From NCBI RefSeq assembly GCF_022662335.1, contig NZ_JAKNQJ010000008.1:1-64000 (forward strand): a stretch of DNA of 64,000 nt, read 5' to 3'. Each line of letters begins with the position of its first letter. The stretch's first letter is position 1. The DNA comes from Sphingomonas sp. CROZ-RG-20F-R02-07. GTDB taxonomy: Bacteria; Pseudomonadota; Alphaproteobacteria; Sphingomonadales; Sphingomonadaceae. The notes beneath the pieces are model-generated. The model was not told the DNA's origin. It saw only the letters and a list, made by a program, of their open reading frames with translations, and made no database searches. This document shows positions 32,347 through 40,978 of the stretch, in pieces. A program made the position numbers and the translations under genes.

Positions 32347-33672
32347 CTAGGATGATCCGATATGCAGCTGGTCGAGCACGGCCGCCTCGAGGGCGTCATG
32401 CTCGAGATCCTCGGCGTGTATGGTGACCACCGGCGCAATTTCTCGAAGCTTCTCGACCTGCCGCATCTTCATGCCGAGTGTATCGGCATCGTGTCCGGTC
32501 ACGACCTCAAGGGCGGCCTCCAGCACCTCTCCGGTGGTGAAATCCCGTAAGTCGAGGAGAAGGTCGGGCCGGACCTCACCTGAGCTGGTCGGGACATCGA
32601 ACAGGAGCCTTTTGAAGCCGATTCCTATCCCGCGTCGACGTAGCCGATACTGAAGATCAAGCAGGCCGACGACAGTCTGGCGCTCTGCGGCATTGTGTAC
32701 GGCGATGAAATTGGAAGGGCGGGCGATTGGCTGTGCATACGCCCGGAGCGCGGCATACCCTTCACGAGGATTGTGCTCGCCGATGACGGCCAGGACTAGA
32801 AAGGGAGGACCGATCCGGCGCTGATGGACGCCGATATGCCGAATACGATTTTTGACGATTAGTTCGTGACCGCCCGCAAGCGTGACAGTCGTTCCTGATA
32901 TATCGACGGCGTAGAGCAGGAGGAAAGCTTGCGGCGCATGTTCGGATGGCCAGTGGCGCGCCGCTTCGCGTAATTTTGCGAAGACGATACCACGCTGGTA
33001 CGGCTCGATGTGCGTGTATAGGTGGCGTGACAGAGGAATGCCTGGGGCAATCTCGACACGTTCGGCGGCACTGCGCAACCGCCCGAACTCCAGAGCCATC
33101 GAAGCCTCCCGGGGTTCTCCCACACCCAGCGGCTCGACGACATTGACGTGCGCCATCTCCATGATCTGCCATAACAGGCGCGCGAGACGCGGGATTGCGA
33201 CCCCGCGCGTCCGGTCGTCTGGCTCGTCGTCTTCCGGTAGCTGCGCGAGCTTCTCCGGTGCGAGCCGGTGGGCGGAGAAGAGACCCTCCGGCTCGTTGAT
33301 CGTGCGCGGTGTCGCGGTTGCTTTTTCGCGGATGCGAGGCGGGGCTTGTTCGCGGAAAAAGGGACAGTCGACGTGGTGCTCGGGTCGACGCTGACGGATG
33401 CTGGTGAGGCGGCGCAGGTAGTAAGTCTCGGCCTCTGACAGGTAAGCGGGTGATAATAGCGGTGGATCAGCGCCCTCCCCGAGGCAGTCGCACGCGATCC
33501 ACTGATGATGGTCGCGTGCCTTTACGACCATGATAACCGAGGCGCGGTGATCGCTGTCCTCACCATCCCCGCTGTACCAGCGCACCAGGGCGTGCCGCAC
33601 GACGTCTGGGACGCTCGTGCGTGACGCAAGCCCACGAGTGTCGCGAGGTACGAGCCACATAGGTGCGATCAT
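32347..33672 (-). CDS. Hypothetical protein with possible zinc-binding cysteines (441 aa)
   Basis: A 441-residue soluble protein. N-terminal cysteines in WIACDCLGEG (about 57-62) and HHVDCPFFRE (about 98-107) could bind zinc. The C-terminal 130 residues read like a nuclease-fold domain (FDVPTSSGEVRPDLLLDLRDFTTGEVLEAALEVVTGHD...), with D/E and K placed somewhat like a PD-(D/E)XK site. That resemblance is weak and not a firm call. Confidence 0.65.
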   Translation of the reverse strand: MIAPMWLVPRDTRGLASRTSVPDVVRHALVRWYSGDGEDSDHRASVIMVVKARDHHQWIACDCLGEGADPPLLSPAYLSEAETYYLRRLTSIRQRRPEHHVDCPFFREQAPPRIREKATATPRTINEPEGLFSAHRLAPEKLAQLPEDDEPDDRTRGVAIPRLARLLWQIMEMAHVNVVEPLGVGEPREASMALEFGRLRSAAERVEIAPGIPLSRHLYTHIEPYQRGIVFAKLREAARHWPSEHAPQAFLLLYAVDISGTTVTLAGGHELIVKNRIRHIGVHQRRIGPPFLVLAVIGEHNPREGYAALRAYAQPIARPSNFIAVHNAAERQTVVGLLDLQYRLRRRGIGIGFKRLLFDVPTSSGEVRPDLLLDLRDFTTGEVLEAALEVVTGHDADTLGMKMRQVEKLREIAPVVTIHAEDLEHDALEAAVLDQLHIGSS

Positions 33673-33762
33673 ATCCGAAGATCAGAGGGAGAAAAGATGT
33701 CGTTGAACACTTGCATGGTCGCAGATGTTCACGTTACGTTCGGCTGACAGGAGGAGTAGGTC

Positions 33763-34287
33763 ATGAAGCTTCAAGATTTCACCGGGCCGATCGATCTCGA
33801 TCTGACGCTGCGCGATGCCTCGCTTAATCCCGATATCCGCGGCACGCGGCGCGCCATCGCTGCGGCCTCGATGGGTGTGGAGCCGGAGGACGCTTATTAC
33901 TCGGTACGGGAGCTTCGCGAGGCATGCGAATGGATCCACGAGGGCGACCCTGCCGGTAAGGCAAAGCTGGCGCAGATCCTCGGCAACGGGTGCGACGATT
34001 ACCAGCGGTGCATCTACTACAATCTCGCTGGCCGTGGGGTGTGCGTACTGATCGATGACCTGTTGTGGCTGGAGGCGCTGCTGCTCGGACGCGGTCGGGT
34101 GGCAGGCTATCTCCATCGCGGCAAGCTGCCAAAGCGGCTTTCCCAAACGCCCTATGTGGCAGCCGAACCGGACGGGCCGCTTGGCCGTTTCGAGCCGCAA
34201 TTCGCAGTTGGGGCATCCTGGTCGCACGATCCGGGTCCGGAGTACGACCCCGTCGATCGTCCCGCAAAGCGTGGGCGCCCCGCGTAG
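33763..34287 (+). CDS. Hypothetical protein on the opposite strand (174 aa)
   Basis: A 174-residue soluble protein (MKLQDFTGPIDLDLTLRDASLNPDIRGTRR ... LHRGKLPKRLSQTPYVAAEPDG). AGGAGTAGG just before the ATG makes the start certain. One of very few plus-strand genes in the 8-46 kb stretch, it has its own terminator at 34305-34345. No family recognised. Confidence 0.75.
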   Translation: MKLQDFTGPIDLDLTLRDASLNPDIRGTRRAIAAASMGVEPEDAYYSVRELREACEWIHEGDPAGKAKLAQILGNGCDDYQRCIYYNLAGRGVCVLIDDLLWLEALLLGRGRVAGYLHRGKLPKRLSQTPYVAAEPDGPLGRFEPQFAVGASWSHDPGPEYDPVDRPAKRGRPA

Positions 34288-34304
34288 GACTGAAGCCTTT
34301 CAGG

Positions 34305-34345
34305 CAAAAAAGAGCGGTCCGGCATTGGTTGCCGGACCGCTTTGT
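34305..34345. terminator. Bidirectional terminator
   Basis: Perfect 12-bp stem AGCGGTCCGGCA-ttggt-TGCCGGACCGCT with an A run on its left and TTTG on its right. It separates the convergent genes ending at 34287 and 34362. Confidence 0.85.
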
Positions 34346-34361
34346 CTATCAAGGATCTGTT

Positions 34362-34877
34362 CTAGTTTCGCTCGCAGGCGAGACGTTCGCCGCGACGCCA
34401 CTTCTCGGGATCGATCCACTTGCCAGCATGAGCGCCGCGCTTGTTGGTTCGCGCTTCGTCGTAGGCGCTCATGTACCGGGCGGCGCGATCTCGATCGCGG
34501 CTGAGATATTTGGTCGCCGGCACGGCCCATCCCTGTGAGATGAGTTGTTCACCGAGATCAGATCCGTTCACGTCCACGACGGCGACCGGCCGGCCATAGC
34601 TGCTGTTGCCGACCAAATGGATCGTCGCCTCGCCGGAGCGCAGCATGCGCGCGGTCGCGTCCTGAGCAAGCTTGCCGCAGGGGTAACAGCCGCTGGCAAT
34701 CTCGCAGAGCTGCTTCCGCTCGAACGCGTCGGCCCCGGAGAAACGGAAGTCGATGCTGACGGTATCGCCATCGAGTGCGCGGGCTCGCCCGGTAAGATCG
34801 TGGGCGAGCTCAGCCTGGGGTTCAGCCGCGCCACATGCCGCAAGGGTGATGACCGCAAGGAGAAGTATCGTTCTCAT
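34362..34877 (-). CDS. Thermonuclease-family (SNase-like) lipoprotein
   Basis: A 171-residue protein. The signal peptide MRTILLLAVITLAACG carries the lipobox LAAC, so it should be anchored in an envelope membrane. The body fits the staphylococcal-nuclease fold: GRARALDGDTVSIDFRFSGADAFERKQLC, ATARMLRSGEATIHL, YGRPVAVVDVNGSDLGEQLISQGWAVP and EKWRRGERLACERN. In the usual R...E...R catalytic pattern the first Arg is replaced (FRFSGADAFERKQ), so activity is uncertain. It overlaps the upstream 70-aa gene by 4 bp. Such small SNase genes are frequent cargo on alphaproteobacterial plasmids. Confidence 0.85.
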   Translation of the reverse strand: MRTILLLAVITLAACGAAEPQAELAHDLTGRARALDGDTVSIDFRFSGADAFERKQLCEIASGCYPCGKLAQDATARMLRSGEATIHLVGNSSYGRPVAVVDVNGSDLGEQLISQGWAVPATKYLSRDRDRAARYMSAYDEARTNKRGAHAGKWIDPEKWRRGERLACERN

Positions 34878-35086
34878 GCGTAACGCAGTTCGAGTTCGAC
34901 GTTGGGACCATCGACAAGGGCAGGAACGACCTGGAACGGCTGCAGTATGTCTCCAGTGCGCACAACCGAGACGTGGCGCGCTCCTGCGGCAAACATGCGG
35001 GCGGCGACCGCCTGCGCATTGGCGCGGCTGCATAGACGCGAGCGTTTCGGACTCAGCGGGGCGGTGAGGTTATCGTGGCGAAGCAT
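34874..35086 (-). CDS. Hypothetical small protein (70 aa)
   Basis: A 70-residue basic protein (MLRHDNLTAPLSPKRSRLCSRANAQAVAARMFAAGARHVSVV...). The start at 35086 has AGGAT 7 nt upstream and the stop overlaps the thermonuclease start (ATGA). Unknown function. Confidence 0.6.
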   Translation of the reverse strand: MLRHDNLTAPLSPKRSRLCSRANAQAVAARMFAAGARHVSVVRTGDILQPFQVVPALVDGPNVELELRYA

Positions 35087-35118
35087 GGGTTTGATCCTGA
35101 TGCTGGACGGCGTGGCGA

Positions 35119-35745
35119 TCAACCGAACACCGTCTTGTGGACGCGGGTCTGGGTCGGTGGCGGTACGATAGTCCACGGCATGTCGCGCAGACCGGAAATA
35201 CGATAACCCACATAATCGCAACCGAGCTTGGCGAGCGCGATTTTCCGACCGCGCTTGTGAACGACAAAGTCGGTGCCCTCGTATCCGTCGACGAACTTGA
35301 TTGGGTGCGGCAGTCGGATGTGCATGCCATGCTCGAGCGGGCGGTCCGTTCGCCGGGCAAGTCGATCGAGGCAGCGTCGTCGCCAGTTGAGCGCGGACGG
35401 GTTGTCGGTGTCGCCAAGCAGTGAGAGGATCCGCTCGGGGCACTCGGCCTCGTTCGGACCCATGGTCTCGTCCATATCCTTATACGCAAAGACGTAGCCG
35501 TCTTTCGCGCGGGGGTTCCAGCTAACTAGGCAGACCACGGCGACGGTAGGCTCGTCGATGCCGTCGTTGCTGGGGGTCACGGCTGCGTACCAGACCTTGT
35601 TGCGGAGGCACGACGAGGCGACGACACGCAGTGCCCTGCCCTTACCTTCCGTATCGCGTCGATCGAATGTGAACTGTGCATCGAGGTAGCCCTTGGGCGT
35701 CGAGTGGGGGGCCATCGACGACATTGGCATGCTGAGCCAACCCAT
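35119..35745 (-). CDS. DUF6927-like hypothetical protein (208 aa)
   Basis: A protein of 208 residues starting MGWLSMPMSSM with the motif GYLDAQFTF, later SSCLRNKVWYAAV, VAVVCLVSWNPRAKDGYVFAYKDMDETMGPNEAECP and LNWRRRCLDRLARR. I associate this pattern with DUF6927, found on alphaproteobacterial plasmids, often near ArdC-type genes. Function unknown. AGGAG lies just upstream of the ATG. Confidence 0.7.
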   Translation of the reverse strand: MGWLSMPMSSMAPHSTPKGYLDAQFTFDRRDTEGKGRALRVVASSCLRNKVWYAAVTPSNDGIDEPTVAVVCLVSWNPRAKDGYVFAYKDMDETMGPNEAECPERILSLLGDTDNPSALNWRRRCLDRLARRTDRPLEHGMHIRLPHPIKFVDGYEGTDFVVHKRGRKIALAKLGCDYVGYRISGLRDMPWTIVPPPTQTRVHKTVFG

Positions 35746-35784
35746 GGAGTGCTCCTTTCGGGAGGAATGTAGGGGCAGGATCGA

Positions 35785-36429
35785 TCAACCGGCGAGAAGC
35801 GCTTGGGCCTGTACCATCGGCGTCAGCCGCAGTTCTCGACGAAGCCGTCCGGCGAACTTTTCGGTTGCGAGGAGCTCGCGGGCCATGGCGTATCGGGCAC
35901 GATCGCCCAGGTGATCGTGACGGCCGCGGACGCGGCGGTAGTTCACCTCGTGGCCTGGACCGAGTGCGGTAAGCGAGAGTTGCACCCGGACCTCGTCGGT
36001 CTGCAGCGTGATCTCGCCCGATTGCGAGACATGGCCACGGTTCGATCGTAGGTCGAAGTCGCCCTCCCTCAGCCCCAGTGCGACAGCCAGGCGGTACAGG
36101 GCAGCTCGTCCCTCAACATGGAAGAGGTTCTTGGCGGCCTCGTCGTACGCGACCCCCCGAATAGCGAGTGTGGCGAGCGCCGGGTGTTGCTTCAATTCGG
36201 CGATCTTGTCTTCGCAACGACGCCTGAGGAGTGTGTCGTCCGAGCCCGCACCGGCTATGTGGCCCAGGTGACGGGCGAGAAGCAGCACGCCGGGATCGGC
36301 ATCGAACGGCACGCCGGCGTTTCGGCAGTCGTCGATCGCGGTGGTGACGGCATGGAGGGCGGCGACGATTGTCGTCAGCGCGCTGGGATCAAGCGCCTGC
36401 TGATGACGGAAAGCGACGTCGTAGGGCAT
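35785..36429 (-). CDS. Hypothetical protein (214 aa)
   Basis: A 214-residue soluble, mostly helical protein (MPYDVAFRHQQALDPSALTTIVAALHAV ... LLATEKFAGRLRRELRLTPM). The ATG at 36429 has GGAGACC at 9 nt. A purine tract (plus strand 36469-36484) lies about 45 bp before the start. No family recognised. Confidence 0.65.
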   Translation of the reverse strand: MPYDVAFRHQQALDPSALTTIVAALHAVTTAIDDCRNAGVPFDADPGVLLLARHLGHIAGAGSDDTLLRRRCEDKIAELKQHPALATLAIRGVAYDEAAKNLFHVEGRAALYRLAVALGLREGDFDLRSNRGHVSQSGEITLQTDEVRVQLSLTALGPGHEVNYRRVRGRHDHLGDRARYAMARELLATEKFAGRLRRELRLTPMVQAQALLAG

Positions 36430-36483
36430 CTCTGAGGTCTCCCGAGCGCCCAATTGCGCTCGAAATCTCGCTCCCCCTTCCCT

Positions 36484-36693
36484 CTACTCCGACTGGATGT
36501 TCGGCCGCGCCTCAAGGCTGTCGGCGACCTCGTCAAGGAGAGCTGCATCAATCTCCTCGCCAGGCTGCAAGGGACGCAAACCGCGTTCTGAATCGATCGC
36601 ACCCTGCAGGAGACAGGCGGCGCTGGACGCACCGTCGCCAGCTGCGTCGTAGAGCGACAGCGCCCGTGTCATCAGTTCGAGACGAGTCGTCAT
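36484..36693 (-). CDS. Hypothetical small helical protein (69 aa)
   Basis: A 69-residue acidic protein (MTTRLELMTRALSLYDAAGDGASS ... ALLDEVADSLEARPNIQSE). The start at 36693 follows GGAGCAGAC. It lies in a string of small genes, with the purine tract starting at its stop codon. No family recognised. Confidence 0.6.
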   Translation of the reverse strand: MTTRLELMTRALSLYDAAGDGASSAACLLQGAIDSERGLRPLQPGEEIDAALLDEVADSLEARPNIQSE

Positions 36694-36744
36694 GTCTGCT
36701 CCGGGAGATCAAGGATGCGTGGGGGTGGCGTAGCAGTTGCTACA

Positions 36745-36942
36745 TCACTCCGAGCGGAAGGCTCCGCGCCCCAATCGAAACGCACCGACGACGGATCCAC
36801 CATCCCAGTGACCGCCAAGGATGCCGCGTCGTGGCACGCTGCCGACTGGATAACGGCGAGCAGCGAGCAGCCGAGCTCGACGCGTGTCGCGGTCGACAGG
36901 CCTGTTCGTCATGAAGTGGGTAGCGAAGCGAAGGGCTAGCAT
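36745..36942 (-). CDS. Basic small protein (65 aa)
   Basis: Supported mainly by a near-perfect ribosome-binding site (TAGGAGGTGACCC then ATG at 36942). The product is 65 residues, strongly basic with ten or more Arg (MLALRFATHFMTNRPVDRDTRRARLL...). No family recognised. The interval also has open frames on the plus strand that lack a ribosome-binding site. Confidence 0.5.
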   Translation of the reverse strand: MLALRFATHFMTNRPVDRDTRRARLLAARRYPVGSVPRRGILGGHWDGGSVVGAFRLGRGAFRSE

Positions 36943-36983
36943 GGGTCACCTCCTATCGAGCCTGATGCAAGTGTTCATGCCTT

Positions 36984-37181
36984 TCACAGCATAAGGCCCA
37001 GCGGATCGCTGGAACGGCGGGCGGCGTCGAAGCCGCGGTGCCAAGCGCTGGCACGGCGGCTGCCGGCACGGTAGCAGCAGACCAGATTGCCCATGACCTG
37101 GGCGCGCCAGCCCGCCTTCTCAGCCTCCCATTCCGCGTCGGGCGGACCCGACGCGAGCAGGGCCAGAACATTGTATGTCAC
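36984..37181 (-). CDS. Hypothetical small protein (65 aa, GTG start)
   Basis: A protein of 65 residues (MTYNVLALLASGPPDAEWEAEKAGWRAQ ... AARRSSDPLGLML). The GTG at 37181 overlaps the upstream TGA (GTGA), so it is coupled to the 163-aa gene. No family recognised. Confidence 0.6.
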   Translation of the reverse strand: MTYNVLALLASGPPDAEWEAEKAGWRAQVMGNLVCCYRAGSRRASAWHRGFDAARRSSDPLGLML

Positions 37182-37669
37182 GGCCCGTTGTTGAGCTCGT
37201 CGGCAGCGATCATGATTGTGATCGCTGCTTCCAGGGCGGCTTCATCGTCGTTCACGACCCGCGCGGCGGGCTTTTGCCGCTGGACAGCCGATGCCACAGC
37301 CGCGACCGATCGGCCCTTCAGCGGGTATGACCAGACCTTACCGGCCTCGATAACGACCAGCTTGGTGCGGAAGGCGCGCCGCAGCCGCTTCGTCTCCTCG
37401 ATCCGGGTCATCAACGCGGCGACCTCGAACTCCAGCGTGTGTTTCAACACCGTGTCGCCGATGCGCGTGGGCGCGCGATTGTCGGCAAGCCACGCGTCGA
37501 CGTTGGCTTCGCTGACCTGACCGACCGGGTGAAACATGTCGGCTGCGCCGTGGCCATGGTTCGAGGCGAGGAAGGCGCGCTGCCCATCCACCCAGACCTC
37601 CGCGGTGTAGCAGGCTGTCTCCTCGGAGAGTGCAGCGATGATCTTCAGCTTTCGCAGCTCGATGTGCAT
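37178..37669 (-). CDS. Hypothetical protein (163 aa)
   Basis: A 163-residue soluble protein with strand-rich N-terminus (ELRKLKIIAALSEETACYTAEVWVDGQRAFLASNHGHG) and helical C-terminus. It lies 27 bp after ardC and overlaps the following small gene, so it is in the ardC operon. Function unknown. Confidence 0.7.
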   Translation of the reverse strand: MHIELRKLKIIAALSEETACYTAEVWVDGQRAFLASNHGHGAADMFHPVGQVSEANVDAWLADNRAPTRIGDTVLKHTLEFEVAALMTRIEETKRLRRAFRTKLVVIEAGKVWSYPLKGRSVAAVASAVQRQKPAARVVNDDEAALEAAITIMIAADELNNGP

Positions 37670-37696
37670 GTCGAGGGCTCCTGAGAGGTTGCGCGG

Positions 37697-38635
37697 TCAT
37701 GCCGCGAGGGCTTGCATGTTGCGGGCGTCGGCCCCTTCGCCAGCAGCGTTCTTGAGCCAGGTGACGGCCTGCTCTGCTTTGGACGCGGCTTTGATGATCG
37801 CGCTCGAATCCCCTTTGAGGATACGCAGCCAGTGGTCGATGTAGCTGGCGTGATTGTCGTGCAGCTCGCCCGGCAAGCCGAGGTCGGCACAGATGAGGCA
37901 CTGACCAATCGATGCGACAAGTTCCTCGAACGCGTAGGCTTGGTCGCCGAACTTCTTGCCGAACTCTCGGTCGAGCCGCGATTGGGCGCCCGAATAGTGC
38001 ACGTACTCGTGACCGAGCGTGCTGGCATAGTGATCGTCCGAGCGGAACATCGTTCGATGCGGCATCTGGATGTAGTCGCCGATCGGCGAGAAGAACGCCT
38101 GATCCCCGCCATGGCGTACGGTAGCGGGCAGAGCGTCGAAGAACCCGTCGATAGCGGCCCGATGCACGCTTTCGATCCGCGGCTCGGGCGGAGCAGAGAC
38201 CGGATAGTAATAGACCGGTAGTCCGTCGATCTGGTCGACGTTGAAGACGGTGTACGAGCGCAGGAAGCGAACGCTCTTGTTCGCCTCTTCGCCGGTCACC
38301 CGGTCTGTCTCGGTCTTGGAGAAGCTCGAGAAGTAGACGCTGTGCGAGCCGTGTTCGCCACGGCGGACCTGGCCACCCAGCTCCTCGGCCTGACGGTAGG
38401 TCATCCAGGTTCGCGCCGAGTAGCCGCAGGCGTCGCCGATCGCCCAGAGGTAGAGGTTGTTGATTCCGGTGTACGGCGTTCCGCAATGTCGCAGCGGTCG
38501 ACCGCCGGCACCGGTCAGGCCCCACGGGCGAGACCACGGCAGCACGCCGGCTTCGAGTTTCTCGATGATCAGGTTCGTGATCTCGGCGGCGACATCGCGG
38601 CGAGGCTTGTCGGAAGGTTTGCGACGGAAAGTCAT
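37697..38635 (-). CDS. ardC: ArdC-type anti-restriction protein
   Basis: ArdC proteins bind ssDNA and protect incoming plasmid DNA from type I (and some type II) restriction. The N-terminal ssDNA-binding half has DVAAEITNLIIEKLEAGVLPWSRPW and YTGINNLYLW. The C-terminal metallopeptidase-like half has TLGHEYVHYSG with the HExxH-type site at 209-213 and FEELVASIGQ with the third ligand. At 312 aa it is the usual length. The start is 98 bp downstream of the ParB-like gene's stop. Its place in the leading region fits early expression in the recipient. Confidence 0.92.
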   Translation of the reverse strand: MTFRRKPSDKPRRDVAAEITNLIIEKLEAGVLPWSRPWGLTGAGGRPLRHCGTPYTGINNLYLWAIGDACGYSARTWMTYRQAEELGGQVRRGEHGSHSVYFSSFSKTETDRVTGEEANKSVRFLRSYTVFNVDQIDGLPVYYYPVSAPPEPRIESVHRAAIDGFFDALPATVRHGGDQAFFSPIGDYIQMPHRTMFRSDDHYASTLGHEYVHYSGAQSRLDREFGKKFGDQAYAFEELVASIGQCLICADLGLPGELHDNHASYIDHWLRILKGDSSAIIKAASKAEQAVTWLKNAAGEGADARNMQALAA

Positions 38636-38733
38636 GTCGGGATCTCCCCAGAAACGGAAAAGGCGGCCGCCCCGGTGTCGAGGCGGCCGCCAGTCGGGCC
38701 CGAGATGGGCCAGGCAGCGTGTGGACGGCGGAC

Positions 38734-40818
38734 CTATTCGGCCGCGATTAGCGTCGCATCGTCGTTGACGGGCTCGAGTGCGTCCTCGTGATCGTCGTGG
38801 CCGTGGTCCGCGAGCTCCTCGAGGGGATCGTCGCTGGTGAGACCGCCCTCGGCATCGCCGGCGTCCTCATCGTCGAGGGTCTCGTCAATGTCCGCGTCGC
38901 CAAGCGAGGAGACAGCATCGAAGCGCATTGCATCCGGAACCCAGGCAAGAGCCGCTTCCTTAATCTCCGCCTCGGTGATGGCCTCGCCCGCGAACAGCTT
39001 TTCGCACGACGTCGAGATCTCGCCCTTCTTTGAGCCGACGTAGCGTGCGGCGAGCACCGGCCCCCCGACCTCCGTGAGGAGAGCAAGCAGCGTACCTTTC
39101 GACACGCGGTCGAAGAAGTTCGCCGATGTCGGCCGCCACCACTTGGCAACGTCGATCTCGAGGATCGATGCGAGACGGCCGTGTAGCGGGTTGGTTTTTG
39201 CCGAGCTGTAGTCCGGCTTCGCCTCGAGCGACGATGCGACTGTGACCGCAAGCCAGGATGCCTTGGCGTCGTCATCCAGCGCGCGGAACGCCTCGAACCT
39301 CTCGACCGGGCTGGCTGCCGTGGTCCAGTCGCTGACCAGCGCCTCACGCGCCTCACCGATCGCGAGCTGTGCCTGGGTCGCCGGCTGGTCCTTTGGCATC
39401 TGGGGATCCTGCGGGCGCCCGGCCGTGATCGTCGTGCCGTAGCGACTATAGCTGCGACCTTGGTCCGCCATGGCGAACAGCATGTAGTCGAGAGCCAGGG
39501 CGGGATCGGCAAGGATCGATGCCGCGAGGATATCGCGGCGCTGCACCGCGAGTTCGTCATGAAGCCGCGCACTCAACGGCTTGCCGCCAGGTGCAACCGC
39601 CTCGGGCGGCAGCGACGAGGTGTCGCGAGCGCTGCGGCTCGAGCTGGTCGCACCGTCGCCGGTTGCACCTTTCAGCGGCGTTTCGCTGAAGTACGTGGAC
39701 TCGAGCGTCATTTTGCCGTCGCGGCCGAGCGTCAGGAAGGTGCCGACCTTGCCCTTCATCTCGTCGGCCAGCACGGGCGGTTTGGAGTGGAGCGCCTGAT
39801 ATTCCTCGCGGAGCCGCTCGAACTCCTCCTCGAGCGCTGCGTACGCCGCTTCTTCGAGATCCTCGTCTGCCATCTGCTCCTCGAGTGCCTCGCAGCGCTC
39901 GACGATGGCGTCGGAGCGTGCCGCCTCCTCGTCGTCGAGGGGTGCCGGCTCGAGCGTGACGCGGTGCAGGTCCGCGGTCGCGCCGTACAGGCTGGTGTTC
40001 GCGATCGGGCGAACCCAAGCGAGCCCCTGCTCCTCACCGACGCGCTTTGCCTCGGCCTCCATGATGGCAGCCGCGAGGGTTTGGGCAAGTTCCGGATCTG
40101 ACCAACGGTCACCATCCTCGCTGAAAAGGTCGCACTCGACCTGGCCGCCTGCGGCGACGTAGGCGTCGGCGCCGACGAGCATCGCGACAGGATCGCTCGC
40201 CTTCATCGTGTCGTTCGCGATCGCGCGGCGGATCTGATCGGCGTTCACGTAGGAAGAGTGACCATACTGCTGGAAAACGCGCTCCTGCTTGGCCTTGTCC
40301 TCGGTGGAGCCGTAGGCCTTCGCCATTTCCAGCGTGATGCGCCCCTCGCTCAACGCTTCGAAAATCGGCTCGGCGAGATTGGCAAGCCGGAGTCTCCCCT
40401 CAATGAAGCGCCGGGTCTGTCCGAACCGGTTTGCGACCGCGTCGATGTCACCGTCGGATTTGAGGAAATGCTGAAATGCGACGCACTCCTCCGCCGCTGT
40501 CATCGGCTCGCGCTGGAAGTTCTCGGTGAGCGACACCTCGCGCAGATCCGCGTCGTTGCCCGAGACGATTTTGACCGGCACGTCGTAGGTGGCCGCGTCG
40601 ATCTCACCGGCATCGGCGAGCATCATAGCGCCGAGATAGCGCCGATCGCCGGCGATGATCTCGTACGTGCCCTTCGGGCGTGCGGCGGTGACAAGGAGGT
40701 TCTGCATGATGCCACGGGCACGGATGCTCGAGGCCATCGCCTCGATGTTCCGCGGCGGCGTAGTACGGACGTTCTTCTCGGAGCGCTTCAGCTTTGCGAG
40801 TGGCACGGTCTGGGTCAT
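38734..40818 (-). CDS. Large ParB/RepB-domain DNA-binding protein (694 aa)
   Basis: The N-terminal 250 residues are a ParB/Spo0J-like unit: VPLAKLKRSEKNVR, GIMQNLLVTAARPKGTYEIIAGDRRYLGAM, REVSLTENFQREPMTAAEECVAFQ and a helix-turn-helix near DIDAVANRFGQTRRFIEGRLRLANL. The 440-residue C-terminal extension has acidic coiled coil around 300-350 and a His/Asp/Glu-rich end. Long ParB-like proteins of this kind sit next to ArdC and methylase-helicase genes on alphaproteobacterial plasmids. It is not beside parA (46.3 kb), so it is probably not the partition partner. The ATG at 40818 has GGAGAC at 7 nt. Confidence 0.88.
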   Translation of the reverse strand: MTQTVPLAKLKRSEKNVRTTPPRNIEAMASSIRARGIMQNLLVTAARPKGTYEIIAGDRRYLGAMMLADAGEIDAATYDVPVKIVSGNDADLREVSLTENFQREPMTAAEECVAFQHFLKSDGDIDAVANRFGQTRRFIEGRLRLANLAEPIFEALSEGRITLEMAKAYGSTEDKAKQERVFQQYGHSSYVNADQIRRAIANDTMKASDPVAMLVGADAYVAAGGQVECDLFSEDGDRWSDPELAQTLAAAIMEAEAKRVGEEQGLAWVRPIANTSLYGATADLHRVTLEPAPLDDEEAARSDAIVERCEALEEQMADEDLEEAAYAALEEEFERLREEYQALHSKPPVLADEMKGKVGTFLTLGRDGKMTLESTYFSETPLKGATGDGATSSSRSARDTSSLPPEAVAPGGKPLSARLHDELAVQRRDILAASILADPALALDYMLFAMADQGRSYSRYGTTITAGRPQDPQMPKDQPATQAQLAIGEAREALVSDWTTAASPVERFEAFRALDDDAKASWLAVTVASSLEAKPDYSSAKTNPLHGRLASILEIDVAKWWRPTSANFFDRVSKGTLLALLTEVGGPVLAARYVGSKKGEISTSCEKLFAGEAITEAEIKEAALAWVPDAMRFDAVSSLGDADIDETLDDEDAGDAEGGLTSDDPLEELADHGHDDHEDALEPVNDDATLIAAE

Positions 40819-40978
40819 CGTCGTCTCCATCGGGTGCCCGGCCGCGCGACGTCTCGCCGCACCCCAACCGGACACCCTCTCGCTCCCCCTCTCCTTCCCT
40901 GTCTCGAGCGCTCCTGTGCCCGCGCTCGTGCGCGGGTGGCTGATGTGGAGCGCTCTTGCGACGTTGGAGGCGTCGACG

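Noticed and set aside
38734..40818. The 694-aa ParB-like protein as the plasmid partition partner of ParA
   Set aside because: It is 5.4 kb from parA and reads on the other strand; parA is already coupled to a ParG-like gene.
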